From assembly GCA_016342385.1 (NCBI GenBank), contig JAEINM010000005.1:1-26247 (forward strand): DNA of 26,247 bases. Reading direction: 5' to 3'. A program made the translations under genes and the position numbers. Below the pieces are notes generated by a model. The model did no database searches and was not told the origin of the DNA. It worked only from the letters and a program-made list of their open reading frames with translations. Source of the stretch: Spirochaetaceae bacterium (lineage in GTDB: Bacteria; Spirochaetota; Spirochaetia; DSM-2461). Each line of letters opens with the position of its first letter. The stretch's first letter is position 1. Below are positions 6,229 to 14,681 of the stretch, piece by piece.

Positions 6229-8985
6229 ATGTTAGATAAAATAGTTACCACCATAGTTGGTTCAAAACATGAAAGGGATCTTAAAAAACTGATCCCCCTA
6301 CTTCACAAGATTAATGAAAATGAAGCCTGGGCTATGTCCCTGAAAGAGGAAGAATTTCCTCTGATAACAGAAAAATTCAAAACAAGAATAAAAAGTGGTG
6401 AAACTACTGATTATTTACTGCCCGAAGCATTTGCCGTCGCCAGGGAAGCTGCCCGGAGAACTCTGGGAGAAAGACCTTATGATGTTCAGTTATTAGGAGG
6501 AATAGTTCTTCATCAGGGCAAGATTATGGAAATGAAAACAGGGGAAGGTAAAACCCTTTCCAGTGTTGCCGCTTCCTACCTGAATGCCCTTGAAGGAATG
6601 GGAGTACATGTTGTCACTGTCAATGATTACCTTGCCGGTCGTGATGCCAAATGGATGGAACCTGTTTTCAATTATATGGGAATATCCGTAGGTGCTGTTC
6701 TGTCTGATATGGATCCTGAATCAAGACAGATAGAATATGCAAAAGACATAACTTATGGAACAAATAACGAGCTCGGTTTTGATTATTTACGGGACAATAT
6801 GCGTTGGGATATTAATAAAAAAGCCCAAAAAAATCACCATTACTGTATTATAGATGAAATTGACTCTATCCTTATTGATGAAGCAAGAACGCCTCTAATA
6901 ATCTCCGGTGCCGTTGAAGAAGCTACGGGAAAATTCCTTGTAGCCGACCAGATAATAAAAAAGCTCAAAGAATGCGAAAAAGATCCGGAAACTGATGATT
7001 ACCCCCTGGACGACCCTCTTTCAAAAGAACAGCCTCCCGGGGATTACAAACTGGATGAAAAGAGTAAAAGAGTTCTTTTTACAGACGAAGGTATGAACCA
7101 TATAGAGGAATATCTTTTAAAACGTAACGAAATAAGCGGTTCACTATTCGATGAACAGAACTTTGAATGGATTCATTACATTACGCAGGCCATGAAAGCC
7201 CATCATCTTTTCCATCTTGATGTTGATTATGTTATCCAGGACAGTCAGGTGCAGATTGTAGATGAATTCACAGGTCGAGTTCTCCATGGCAGGCGCTATT
7301 CAGAGGGATTGCACCAGGCTATTGAAGCGAAAGAAAACATAAAAATCGCCAAAAGAAACAGAACGCTTGCTTCTATTACTTTTCAGAATTACTTCCGAAT
7401 GTATAAGAAAATTTCTGGAATGACCGGTACTGCCGATACGGAAGCACGGGAATTTACCAAAATATACGAACTTGATGTTGTTGTCATTCCGACAAACAGA
7501 CCTTTAAAGAGGATAGATGAAGATGATGTCATTTATCTTTCCGAAGATTTTAAGTTCAATGCTATATGCGATGATATTGAAAGGATTCATAAAACCGGGC
7601 AACCTATCCTGGTCGGTACTGTCTCAGTTGAAAAATCTGAGAAGCTGTCAGCCATCTTGCGGAAGAGAGGCATTATACATGAAATCCTCAATGCGAAAAA
7701 CCATCATAGAGAAGCTCTCATTATCGGTGATGCAGGAGCCAGGGGTGCTGTAACCATAGCGACGAATATGGCCGGTCGAGGTACAGATATAAAACTCGGG
7801 GGAAACATTGATTTTCGCGTCAGAAAAAAAATCGGTACAGACTCAACTCCCGAGCAGTTCAAAGAAGCCATAGAAAAAGAATTACCTTCATGGCGTATTG
7901 ATAATCAGGAAATAAGAGATCTTGGCGGTTTGTACGTTATCGGAACAGAACGTCATGAATCAAGACGTATAGACAACCAGCTTAGAGGACGTTCTGGAAG
8001 ACAGGGAGATCCCGGTCATTCACAATTCTATATTTCACTGGATGATACACTGATGCGTTTATTCGGTGGTGAACGCTTTAAAAGCATTATGGGACGTCTG
8101 GGTATGGAAGGTGGTGAGCCGATCTATCACAAACTAATCAATAAATCGATTGAGAGAGCTCAGAGTCGTGTTGAAGACAGAAACTACGAAATACGGAAGC
8201 ATCTTCTGGATTATGATGATGTATTGAGTAAGCAGAGAAACTTCATCTATGAACTTAGAGACAATATCCTTGTTAATTCATCTCTTCTTACAGATGTGAT
8301 CGATACGGGTTATGAAATTGTCCGTATTCTTTTTTCTGATTTTAGAAATGAACTGAAACACGGGAAAAAAGAAGAGGCTCTCTCCAGGCTTATTGAAAGA
8401 TTAAAAAACAATTTCTTTTATATACCAGATGAATCAGCTGAAGAGCTTCTTACTGTAGACCCTGCAGATTTTGAAGAAAAAACATTGGCGAAACTCAAAT
8501 CAGAAATGGAAGACAAAATCACTACTGTCGGAGAAGATCAGCTCAAACAGTTTATCACCTTTGATTATCTGAGAAATCTTGATCAGAAATGGCAGGAACA
8601 TCTTGAAAACCTCGATGCCCTCCGTGAAGCCGTATCTCTGAGATCCTATGCACAGAAAAATCCTCTTGTAGAATACAAGCGGGAAGGTTTTGAAATATTC
8701 AGTCAGTTAAACGAAGATGTAAAAATTGCCGTAACAAGAAAACTATTTAAAGTTAAAATAAGAAAAGAGAGTCTTCCTTCAAGCCGGGGATCTCATCAGA
8801 AGAAGATTCATACGGCCAACGCAGACCATAAGGCCATAGGTTCATTTGGAGCGGTCAGGAATCAGGAAAGAGCCGAGGCCTCGGGTAAGAGTATTCAGGT
8901 TAAACGAACTGAACCAAAGGTAGGACGAAATGATCCCTGCCCTTGCGGAAGTGGAAAAAAATATAAAAAATGTCATGGAGCATAA
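6229..8985 (+). CDS. secA: preprotein translocase ATPase SecA
   Basis: The 918-residue motor that drives unfolded preproteins through SecYEG. Start ATG 6229 is fixed by homology: MLDKIVTTIVGSKHERDLKK aligns with the usual SecA N terminus. Walker A MKTGEGKT is at residues 102-109, DEID (Walker B) at 209-212, a GRSGRQGDPG motif VI in the second nucleotide-binding fold, and the SEC-C zinc tail CPCGSGKKYKKCHG at 904-917, which binds SecB or ribosomes in other bacteria. The helical scaffold and wing region (about 620-840) is complete. There is no Shine-Dalgarno before the start; a promoter ends 7 nt upstream. It is a single-gene unit followed by a bidirectional terminator, and divergent from the lipoprotein cluster. 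Confidence 0.98.
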   Translation: MLDKIVTTIVGSKHERDLKKLIPLLHKINENEAWAMSLKEEEFPLITEKFKTRIKSGETTDYLLPEAFAVAREAARRTLGERPYDVQLLGGIVLHQGKIMEMKTGEGKTLSSVAASYLNALEGMGVHVVTVNDYLAGRDAKWMEPVFNYMGISVGAVLSDMDPESRQIEYAKDITYGTNNELGFDYLRDNMRWDINKKAQKNHHYCIIDEIDSILIDEARTPLIISGAVEEATGKFLVADQIIKKLKECEKDPETDDYPLDDPLSKEQPPGDYKLDEKSKRVLFTDEGMNHIEEYLLKRNEISGSLFDEQNFEWIHYITQAMKAHHLFHLDVDYVIQDSQVQIVDEFTGRVLHGRRYSEGLHQAIEAKENIKIAKRNRTLASITFQNYFRMYKKISGMTGTADTEAREFTKIYELDVVVIPTNRPLKRIDEDDVIYLSEDFKFNAICDDIERIHKTGQPILVGTVSVEKSEKLSAILRKRGIIHEILNAKNHHREALIIGDAGARGAVTIATNMAGRGTDIKLGGNIDFRVRKKIGTDSTPEQFKEAIEKELPSWRIDNQEIRDLGGLYVIGTERHESRRIDNQLRGRSGRQGDPGHSQFYISLDDTLMRLFGGERFKSIMGRLGMEGGEPIYHKLINKSIERAQSRVEDRNYEIRKHLLDYDDVLSKQRNFIYELRDNILVNSSLLTDVIDTGYEIVRILFSDFRNELKHGKKEEALSRLIERLKNNFFYIPDESAEELLTVDPADFEEKTLAKLKSEMEDKITTVGEDQLKQFITFDYLRNLDQKWQEHLENLDALREAVSLRSYAQKNPLVEYKREGFEIFSQLNEDVKIAVTRKLFKVKIRKESLPSSRGSHQKKIHTANADHKAIGSFGAVRNQERAEASGKSIQVKRTEPKVGRNDPCPCGSGKKYKKCHGA

Positions 8986-9055
8986 TACTTGGACAAGCTC
9001 AGTAACCGGATATTAAAAAATATACACAAGATATACGGGCTAGTTTATAAAAAAT

Positions 9056-9091
9056 AAAAAAAAAGGCTGATCAATAGATCAGCTTATTTTT
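9056..9091. terminator. bidirectional intrinsic terminator between secA and the small exported-peptide gene
   Basis: GCTGATC (9066-9072), an AATA loop and GATCAGC (9077-9083), extended by a G-T and an A-T pair at the base. On the plus strand TATTTTTATT follows; on the minus strand nine T residues follow (complement of A9056-9064). It therefore stops secA on one strand and the 9107-9259 gene on the other. Confidence 0.8.
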
Positions 9092-9106
9092 ATTCTTTAA
9101 AAGTTA

Positions 9107-9259
9107 TCAGTTATTCAGTCTGTATTCTATTTCTGAAACAATCTCTTTTCCATTTGATTCTTCAACAGCATCAAATTTATCATTGTTATAACTGGCATAA
9201 GCACTGATAAGATTGAAAACAGCCAATAAACCAATTAGAAAGAACATGAGTTTTCGCAC
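9107..9259 (-). CDS. 50-residue exported peptide of unknown function
   Basis: A GTG start at 9259 is preceded by AGGAG (9270-9266) at 6-nt spacing. The frame encodes 50 residues: a signal peptide, MRKLMFFLIGLLAVFNLISA, then YA and a likely signal peptidase I site, and an acidic mature part of about 28 residues (begins SYNNDKFDAVEES, ends EIEYRLNN). An ATG 2 nt upstream is in another frame that stops after eight codons. The ordered RBS, signal peptide, cleavage site and terminator make it a real small gene rather than chance. It lies 49 nt after the LysM/M23 gene, perhaps in the same transcript. No family recognised. Confidence 0.65.
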   Translation of the reverse strand: MRKLMFFLIGLLAVFNLISAYASYNNDKFDAVEESNGKEIVSEIEYRLNN

Positions 9260-9308
9260 ATCTTTCTCCTTTTGTATTTAATCTTGTAAGTTGTTATGAA
9301 TGTACATT

Positions 9309-10370
9309 CTAAAATATATATTCCAATGTATCAACATCTTCTTTATCTTTGAAAATAGAAAATTGTAAATGCTCCCCTGATCTAAATCCGCTATTGCCAA
9401 TATATCCAAGAAGATCTCCTCTCTCAACCACATCTCCCGGCTTAACGACAATACTATCCAGGCTTCCGTACATGCTCTGAAATGAACTGTTATGATTCAT
9501 AAGAACAACTCGTCCAAAGTATGGATTATATGTAGTGCTTTTGATGATCCCATCTTTTGCCGCATATACTGCCGTTCCTTTTCTATTAATAATATCGATT
9601 CCATAGTTATAATTCTTTAGTCCTGTTGTCGAATCTAAATAACTTCCATAATTATTTTTTACTGTACCAGAAGAAGGGATAAGAAATTTATTGCCCACAA
9701 TTCTGTTCAGTTCTTCAATATCCATCGTTATTCCAGGTAAAAATAATTTATCACCAATATGAATAACTGTTGAATACAACTGGTTAATCTGACGAATATT
9801 TTCCACATCAATCCCATAAAGAGATGAGATCGAAGTTAAAGTATCTCCTTTCTGCACGACATAAAATATCCCAGACATATTGGGAATCTTCAACTCTGAT
9901 CCCTCTTCGGGAATCCCATTCTTTTCAATCCCGTTTGCTGATAATAAAGAATCCAGAGTGATCTGGAATTTCTCCGCTATAATGGAATATCTGTCATCCC
10001 GGCGGACTGTATAAAGTGAAAGAGATAAATAATCAACCTTCTCTTCCCGATTAGGATTTAAATTTATGAAAGTAGTAAGATCTAAAGAGGCCTTCATTGT
10101 CTTTTCTATCTGAGGAGAACTTTGTTTCTCATCGGGAAGCGTCAGATTGGAAATCGGATATTCTGGTGATTTTACCTGCCAGAAAAAATCTGAAATATTT
10201 ATATAGATAGAAAAAATGAACAGGGCGCAAATAAAGGGATGTAAAAAAAGAGGGATAGGTTTCCTGCTCAACCTGATTCTTCTGGTACTATAGGCATATG
10301 ATGAGACACGTTGATGCTTATTTCTGCTATTCTTCCTGAATATTTTCTGACTATCTGCTGATACAACCAT
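9309..10370 (-). CDS. membrane-anchored LysM / degenerate M23 (LytM-like) envelope protein
   Basis: The 353-residue product has a basic cytoplasmic N terminus, one TM segment (about 39-58), two LysM repeats (about 119-163 and 168-213, e.g. YVVQKGDTLTSISSLYGIDV) that bind peptidoglycan, and a C-terminal M23 fold (about 230-345). Of the five M23 active-site positions, only D259 and H334 remain: the first Zn-binding His is N255 (NYGID), the middle His is S303 (YGSL), and the last Zn His of HxH is Q336 (HLQF). It is therefore probably not a zinc endopeptidase but a NlpD/EnvC-like activator or scaffold. The start is uncertain: a TATAAT (10379-10374) sits 3 nt before the ATG, so translation may begin further in, for example at TTG 10271 just before the TM segment. 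Confidence 0.85.
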   Translation of the reverse strand: MVVSADSQKIFRKNSRNKHQRVSSYAYSTRRIRLSRKPIPLFLHPFICALFIFSIYINISDFFWQVKSPEYPISNLTLPDEKQSSPQIEKTMKASLDLTTFINLNPNREEKVDYLSLSLYTVRRDDRYSIIAEKFQITLDSLLSANGIEKNGIPEEGSELKIPNMSGIFYVVQKGDTLTSISSLYGIDVENIRQINQLYSTVIHIGDKLFLPGITMDIEELNRIVGNKFLIPSSGTVKNNYGSYLDSTTGLKNYNYGIDIINRKGTAVYAAKDGIIKSTTYNPYFGRVVLMNHNSSFQSMYGSLDSIVVKPGDVVERGDLLGYIGNSGFRSGEHLQFSIFKDKEDVDTLEYIF

Positions 10371-10427
10371 AATATTATATCTTGTGTATCGACAATTTCA
10401 CTTGCCTATATTAATATTGTTTTCATA

Positions 10428-10883
10428 ATGGTGAATACAATTTCCAGACATATATTTTTATTTATATCTGCCTCGGCTCTGGCCATAACTATGTGTATAA
10501 GCTTTTTCAAAATATATGAAGTCCGTGAAGATTCAATGGAACCTCTTCTGCACAATGGACAGACAATACTTGTACTACGGGAAAAAAGTCCTCATTCAGG
10601 TGACATTGTTGTTTTTGAGAACCCTGAGGATCAGAAACTGGTGGTAAAAAGGTGTATACTCTCTCCTGGAGATCCTGTTGTCATAGATAATAATTCTCTG
10701 ATTACTACACTACAGAAAATCCCCTTAAATACAAGACAGTTACAAAAACTGTCATCATTTAAGTTTATTCCCGATGATATGTTTTTTGCTGCTGGTGATA
10801 ATGTTTTCAACTCACATGATTCCAGAGATTATGGACCGGTTTTTATAAAAAACTTAAAGGGCAGAGTTTTACTAATAAAATGA
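10428..10883 (+). CDS. lepB: signal peptidase I, short single-TM form
   Basis: The 151-residue S26A serine protease cleaves signal peptides of exported proteins at the outer face of the inner membrane. One N-terminal TM anchor (about 9-28) is followed by the catalytic serine in EDSMEPLL (Ser36), the general-base lysine in KLVVKRC (Lys74), and the conserved GDNVFNSHDSRDYGP box near the C terminus. The length is close to the short SipS/Gram-positive type rather than the larger two-TM LepB. Its stop overlaps the start of the PBP gene by 4 nt (ATGA), so it is the first gene of a coupled three-gene operon. No Shine-Dalgarno is obvious before the ATG; TATATT lies about 15 nt upstream. Confidence 0.85.
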   Translation: MVNTISRHIFLFISASALAITMCISFFKIYEVREDSMEPLLHNGQTILVLREKSPHSGDIVVFENPEDQKLVVKRCILSPGDPVVIDNNSLITTLQKIPLNTRQLQKLSSFKFIPDDMFFAAGDNVFNSHDSRDYGPVFIKNLKGRVLLIK

Positions 10884-12751
10884 TATATATTGAAAAGCGA
10901 TTTAAAATTTTCTTTCTACTACTCACAATCCTGTCTTTAACTGTGCTTATAAGATACAGCATTATTATGCTCGTACCTGCACCTGGAGGCAGCTCAATCA
11001 GTTTTCCCGAAGTGGAACGTGGGCCTATATTGGATCGGAACGGACGTTTAATAGCTCTTCAAACTGAATTGACATCCATAGAAGCCTGGCTTCCCAATGT
11101 AACAGATCCCGAAAAGACTGCAAGTCTTCTCTCTGAAAATTTAAGTGAAGTGGACTTTCAACAGGTTTTCGAGAGCTTATCAACACCAAATGGTGTGAAT
11201 TTTATATATATAAAACGAAAAACTTCACCGACAGAAGCGCAGCGTATTAGGAATCTTATCAAAAATGGATTTCTCAAGGGGATATCGGTAAAACCGGAAT
11301 TCGGGCGGAGCTACCCGGAAAAAGAACTGGCTGCTCATGTCATTGGTTATACTGGAACTGACAATGTCGGCCTGGAGGGAATAGAATACAAATTCAATAG
11401 TGTCTTATCTCCTCCAGTTATTTCCAGTGAACAGGATATTCTTTATGGGAACCAGGTCTATCTGACAATCGATCTGAACATTCAGTATATAGTTGAACAG
11501 ATTGCCCAACGGGCCTATATCGAAAATAAAGCTGATAAAGTAATGATACTGGTCATGGGCGCCAAATCCGGTGAAATCCTGAGTTATGTTTCCATACCTA
11601 CATTTGATCCCAATAATTTCCAGAAATACCCTTTAAGAAATAGAGAGAACCATCCTGTAACATATACCTACCCTCCGGGATCTGTCTTTAAAATTTTTTC
11701 TGTTGCTTCATTCCTGGAACTGGGTGGAATAACTGAATTTGATACATTCGATACAACCGGTGGTTATAATCCGGATTTCTTTAAAAAAAATAATATACAG
11801 CGCATTACTGATCTTGGAAGTTATGGAATACTCAATGCGGAAACGACATTAATCAATTCCAGCAATGTCGGTGTTGCTTATATGTCTGAAACTGTGGAGA
11901 AAGGGGAATATTACAATATATTGAGAAATTTCGGATTTGGTCAGGCTACAGGGATACCTCTTAACGGTGAATCGAACGGAATCTTACGAGATGTTTCGGA
12001 CTGGTCTCCCCGATCTAAACCGACAATTTCCTTCGGTCAGGAAATTGGTGTTTCAGCCATGCAGATTCTAGCAGCTTCAACAGTTTTTGCCAATGGCGGG
12101 ATTTTACTGAAGCCTCAGATTATCAAACGAGTTGTGGCTCCTGATGGTACCATTATCAAAGAATACAAAAAAGAGCCCATACGAGAAGTTCTTTCTGCTG
12201 ATGTAGCCAATTCTGTATTGAAAATGATGCAGAAAGTGACAGAAGAGGGTACGGCCCGCAGAGCCAGAATAGATGGATTTAATATATCTGCAAAAACAGG
12301 TACAGCTCAATTGACGAACCCCGAAACCGGTGAATATTCCAAGACCGATTTTCTCGGATCTATACTGGCGATTTTTCCCACAGAAGATCCTGAAATTATA
12401 GTCTATATTGTTATAGACAGACCAATGGGAGATTACACCTACGGCGGTCGTATCGGTTCACCTATGGTTAAAGAGATAGCTCAGGAACTTATTCCCATAC
12501 TCGGTCTCGATCTTTCCAATTCACGCAAATTTATACATACAGGCCATATACGGCTGACAAAACCGGAACTCATGGCAGAAAATGGAGAAATGCCTGATTT
12601 AACAGGGCATACAAAGAGATCTATTTTAGACTTTCTTCAGAAAAATAATCTTTTCGGAAATATAAATGGTGAAGGATGGGCTATTATGCAGTTTCCTCCT
12701 CCCGGGACAGAAATTACAGAAAATATGACTGTCTATGTGGAATTGAAATGA
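10880..12751 (+). CDS. class B penicillin-binding protein with C-terminal PASTA domain (FtsI/PBP2-like transpeptidase)
   Basis: The 623-residue DD-transpeptidase cross-links septal or lateral peptidoglycan in the periplasm. It has a short cytoplasmic tail and one TM segment (about 10-33), then the dimerisation domain starting RGPILDRNGRLIA. The transpeptidase motifs are all intact: SVFK (S268, K271), SSN (327-329) and KTGT (K472-T475). A single PASTA domain starts near residue 571 (MPDLTGHTKRS). PASTA favours an FtsI/SpoVD-type role over PBP2 (MrdA), but there is no FtsW or RodA neighbour to settle it, so I leave the symbol blank. It overlaps both neighbours by 4 nt. Confidence 0.9.
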   Translation: MIYIEKRFKIFFLLLTILSLTVLIRYSIIMLVPAPGGSSISFPEVERGPILDRNGRLIALQTELTSIEAWLPNVTDPEKTASLLSENLSEVDFQQVFESLSTPNGVNFIYIKRKTSPTEAQRIRNLIKNGFLKGISVKPEFGRSYPEKELAAHVIGYTGTDNVGLEGIEYKFNSVLSPPVISSEQDILYGNQVYLTIDLNIQYIVEQIAQRAYIENKADKVMILVMGAKSGEILSYVSIPTFDPNNFQKYPLRNRENHPVTYTYPPGSVFKIFSVASFLELGGITEFDTFDTTGGYNPDFFKKNNIQRITDLGSYGILNAETTLINSSNVGVAYMSETVEKGEYYNILRNFGFGQATGIPLNGESNGILRDVSDWSPRSKPTISFGQEIGVSAMQILAASTVFANGGILLKPQIIKRVVAPDGTIIKEYKKEPIREVLSADVANSVLKMMQKVTEEGTARRARIDGFNISAKTGTAQLTNPETGEYSKTDFLGSILAIFPTEDPEIIVYIVIDRPMGDYTYGGRIGSPMVKEIAQELIPILGLDLSNSRKFIHTGHIRLTKPELMAENGEMPDLTGHTKRSILDFLQKNNLFGNINGEGWAIMQFPPPGTEITENMTVYVELK

Positions 12752-14565
12752 ATTTTCTTGAGGATAATCTGAAATCTCTGAATAGGCGATTCCCATTGCT
12801 GTATGAATCACTTAAAACACACACAGACTCTCTGCCCGATTATCCAGTAGAATTGTCCCGTGAGGGTTCACCTACTATACAGATAAACGGTTCGTATATA
12901 CATTCAAAGTTTGATCCACGAAGAGAAGCCTTAAGATTTGTAGAGAATGAAATATCTCCTAAAGCAGGGCTGGTTGTATTTGCCGGAATGGGACTGGGAT
13001 ACCACATTGAAGAATTTCTCGATAGTGATGATACGAGGAATATTCTGGTTATCGAGCCGGATCAGGATTTTTTTCTCTTTTCACTCTCCTTAAGAGACCT
13101 CAGAAAAACCATACTCTCTGACCGTCTTCAATTTCTCATAGGATGTCCTCCGGAAGATTGTTCAATGATTCTGGAACAACACCCGGGAAAAACCATACAA
13201 TTGGTGAAACTCCGTTCTGTTTATGCCAAAGATCAGGATTTCTATGATAATCTGGATACTTTTATCAGGAACTATGTATCGAGAAAAGAGATTAATCTCA
13301 GTACTCTACAGCGTTTCGGAAAACTATGGGTCAGAAATCTTTCTATAAATGCGGAACAGCTCCACCTTTCTCCAGGGATCTATACGCTACAGGGAAGCTT
13401 TTCCGATTACCCGGCTCTACTGATTGCCGCTGGTCCCTCTCTTGATAATCTTAAACCCCATCTAAAAGAATTAAAAAAACGCTTTCTCCTGGTTTCGGTG
13501 GATACATCTCTCCGGGCGTGCCTCGAAAAGGGTGTTGAACCGGACTTTACTGTCGTTGTTGATCCCCAGTACTGGAATAGCAGACATCTTGACCACTGTT
13601 CTGTCAAAGAGACCATACTGCTGTCTGAAACGTCCACCTATCCCACGGTTTTCAGACAGTTAAAAGGGAAGACATTTCTCTGTTCATCCTCCTTTCCATT
13701 GGGACTCTACCTGGAGGAAAGAACAGAATTAAAGGGAAAACTTAAAGCAGGAGGCTCAGTCGCCACAGCCGCCTGGGATTTCTGCCGAACACTGTCAATT
13801 GAGAATATATGGTGTGCCGGACTGGATTTGGGATTTCCCTTTAAACAGACACATTGTCGGGGTAGTTTTTTTGAACAAAGAGCTCATTGGCTATCTAATA
13901 GATATCACCCTTCCGAGACCTTTTCATGGCATGCTCTGATTGATGCGGGAATCAGAGAAGTAGAATCCAATAGCGGCCACGTGACATATACTGATAAAAG
14001 AATGTCTGTATATTCCCGATGGTTTGAAGAACAAATGGATAAATATGTATCCATTAATAGCTGGAATCTTTCAGATGAAGGTATAAAAATTAAGGGAATG
14101 CCCCGAAAGACTATTGAAGAGGCTTTAAAAATGCCTCTCATAAGGGATGAACTGGATAATATTTTACATAAGATAAAATCCATTGAGACTGGACCGGATC
14201 TCCAGGATAAACTTGATACAGCTCTTCAATCGCTCATAGATGAATTGAAAAGTCTTATGGTTCTAGCAGAAAAGGGGATGAATACAACGAAAGATCTGAA
14301 AAGAGCCTTTAAAGATAACAAAGATATTCAGGGAACACTTGGTAAACTGACAGAACTTGACCAGTTAATTATTAACAGTATGAGTAAGGATATTGCGGGA
14401 TTTATACTACAGAACTTTATTAACAGTCTTTTAAAAGATAATAAGAAAAAAAGTGGTCTGGAGATAATTCAGAATTCTTACACTTTGTACCATAAACTAT
14501 TTCATTCTGCTGAATTTCACATCGATTTGCTTAAAAATTGTTCAAATATGACAAAAAAAACTTAA
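12748..14565 (+). CDS. DUF115 / MptE-like motility accessory factor (putative glycosyltransferase)
   Basis: The start is ATG 12748, 4-nt overlapping the PBP stop, giving 605 residues. A longer reading from 12676 is mostly PBP coding sequence in another frame. The core signature is LLIAAGPSLDN (about 224-234) with SVDTSLRACLEKGVEPDF and VVVDPQ following, typical of the DUF115/Maf family, in which members add nonulosonic-acid sugars to flagellins or act as motility accessory factors. A helical, lysine-rich C-terminal part (about 450-605) with coiled-coil character follows. No transmembrane segment. A role in modifying flagella or the envelope is inferred; its coupling to PBP and signal peptidase is notable. 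It is followed by a strong terminator. Confidence 0.8.
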   Translation: MNFLEDNLKSLNRRFPLLYESLKTHTDSLPDYPVELSREGSPTIQINGSYIHSKFDPRREALRFVENEISPKAGLVVFAGMGLGYHIEEFLDSDDTRNILVIEPDQDFFLFSLSLRDLRKTILSDRLQFLIGCPPEDCSMILEQHPGKTIQLVKLRSVYAKDQDFYDNLDTFIRNYVSRKEINLSTLQRFGKLWVRNLSINAEQLHLSPGIYTLQGSFSDYPALLIAAGPSLDNLKPHLKELKKRFLLVSVDTSLRACLEKGVEPDFTVVVDPQYWNSRHLDHCSVKETILLSETSTYPTVFRQLKGKTFLCSSSFPLGLYLEERTELKGKLKAGGSVATAAWDFCRTLSIENIWCAGLDLGFPFKQTHCRGSFFEQRAHWLSNRYHPSETFSWHALIDAGIREVESNSGHVTYTDKRMSVYSRWFEEQMDKYVSINSWNLSDEGIKIKGMPRKTIEEALKMPLIRDELDNILHKIKSIETGPDLQDKLDTALQSLIDELKSLMVLAEKGMNTTKDLKRAFKDNKDIQGTLGKLTELDQLIINSMSKDIAGFILQNFINSLLKDNKKKSGLEIIQNSYTLYHKLFHSAEFHIDLLKNCSNMTKKT

Positions 14566-14634
14566 GAATTCTCCTGTAATACCGATTTTTAAAATGATAA
14601 TCATATTCTTTCAAAGTATTTAAAAAGGAATATG

Positions 14635-14681
14635 CGGTTTTGCAGGTGTCGACGTCCAGAGCCTGCAGAGCCGTTTTTTTT
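14635..14681 (+). terminator. intrinsic terminator after the signal peptidase/PBP/DUF115 operon
   Basis: A 12-bp stem with two G-U pairs, CGGTTTTGCAGG (14635-14646) with CCTGCAGAGCCG (14662-14673), a 15-nt loop and a T8 tract (14674-14681). The T tract runs into the stop codon of the convergent regulator gene (14681-14683). There is no comparable T run for the minus strand. Confidence 0.85.

Noticed and set aside
12676..12747. N-terminal extension of the DUF115 gene from ATG 12676
   Set aside because: It would overlap the PBP PASTA domain in another frame; the ATG at 12748 has the same ATGA coupling seen at the upstream junction.
13407..14183. Two minus-strand open frames (76 and 92 codons) inside the DUF115 gene
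   Set aside because: Shadows of the plus-strand coding sequence, without a start context or recognisable protein.
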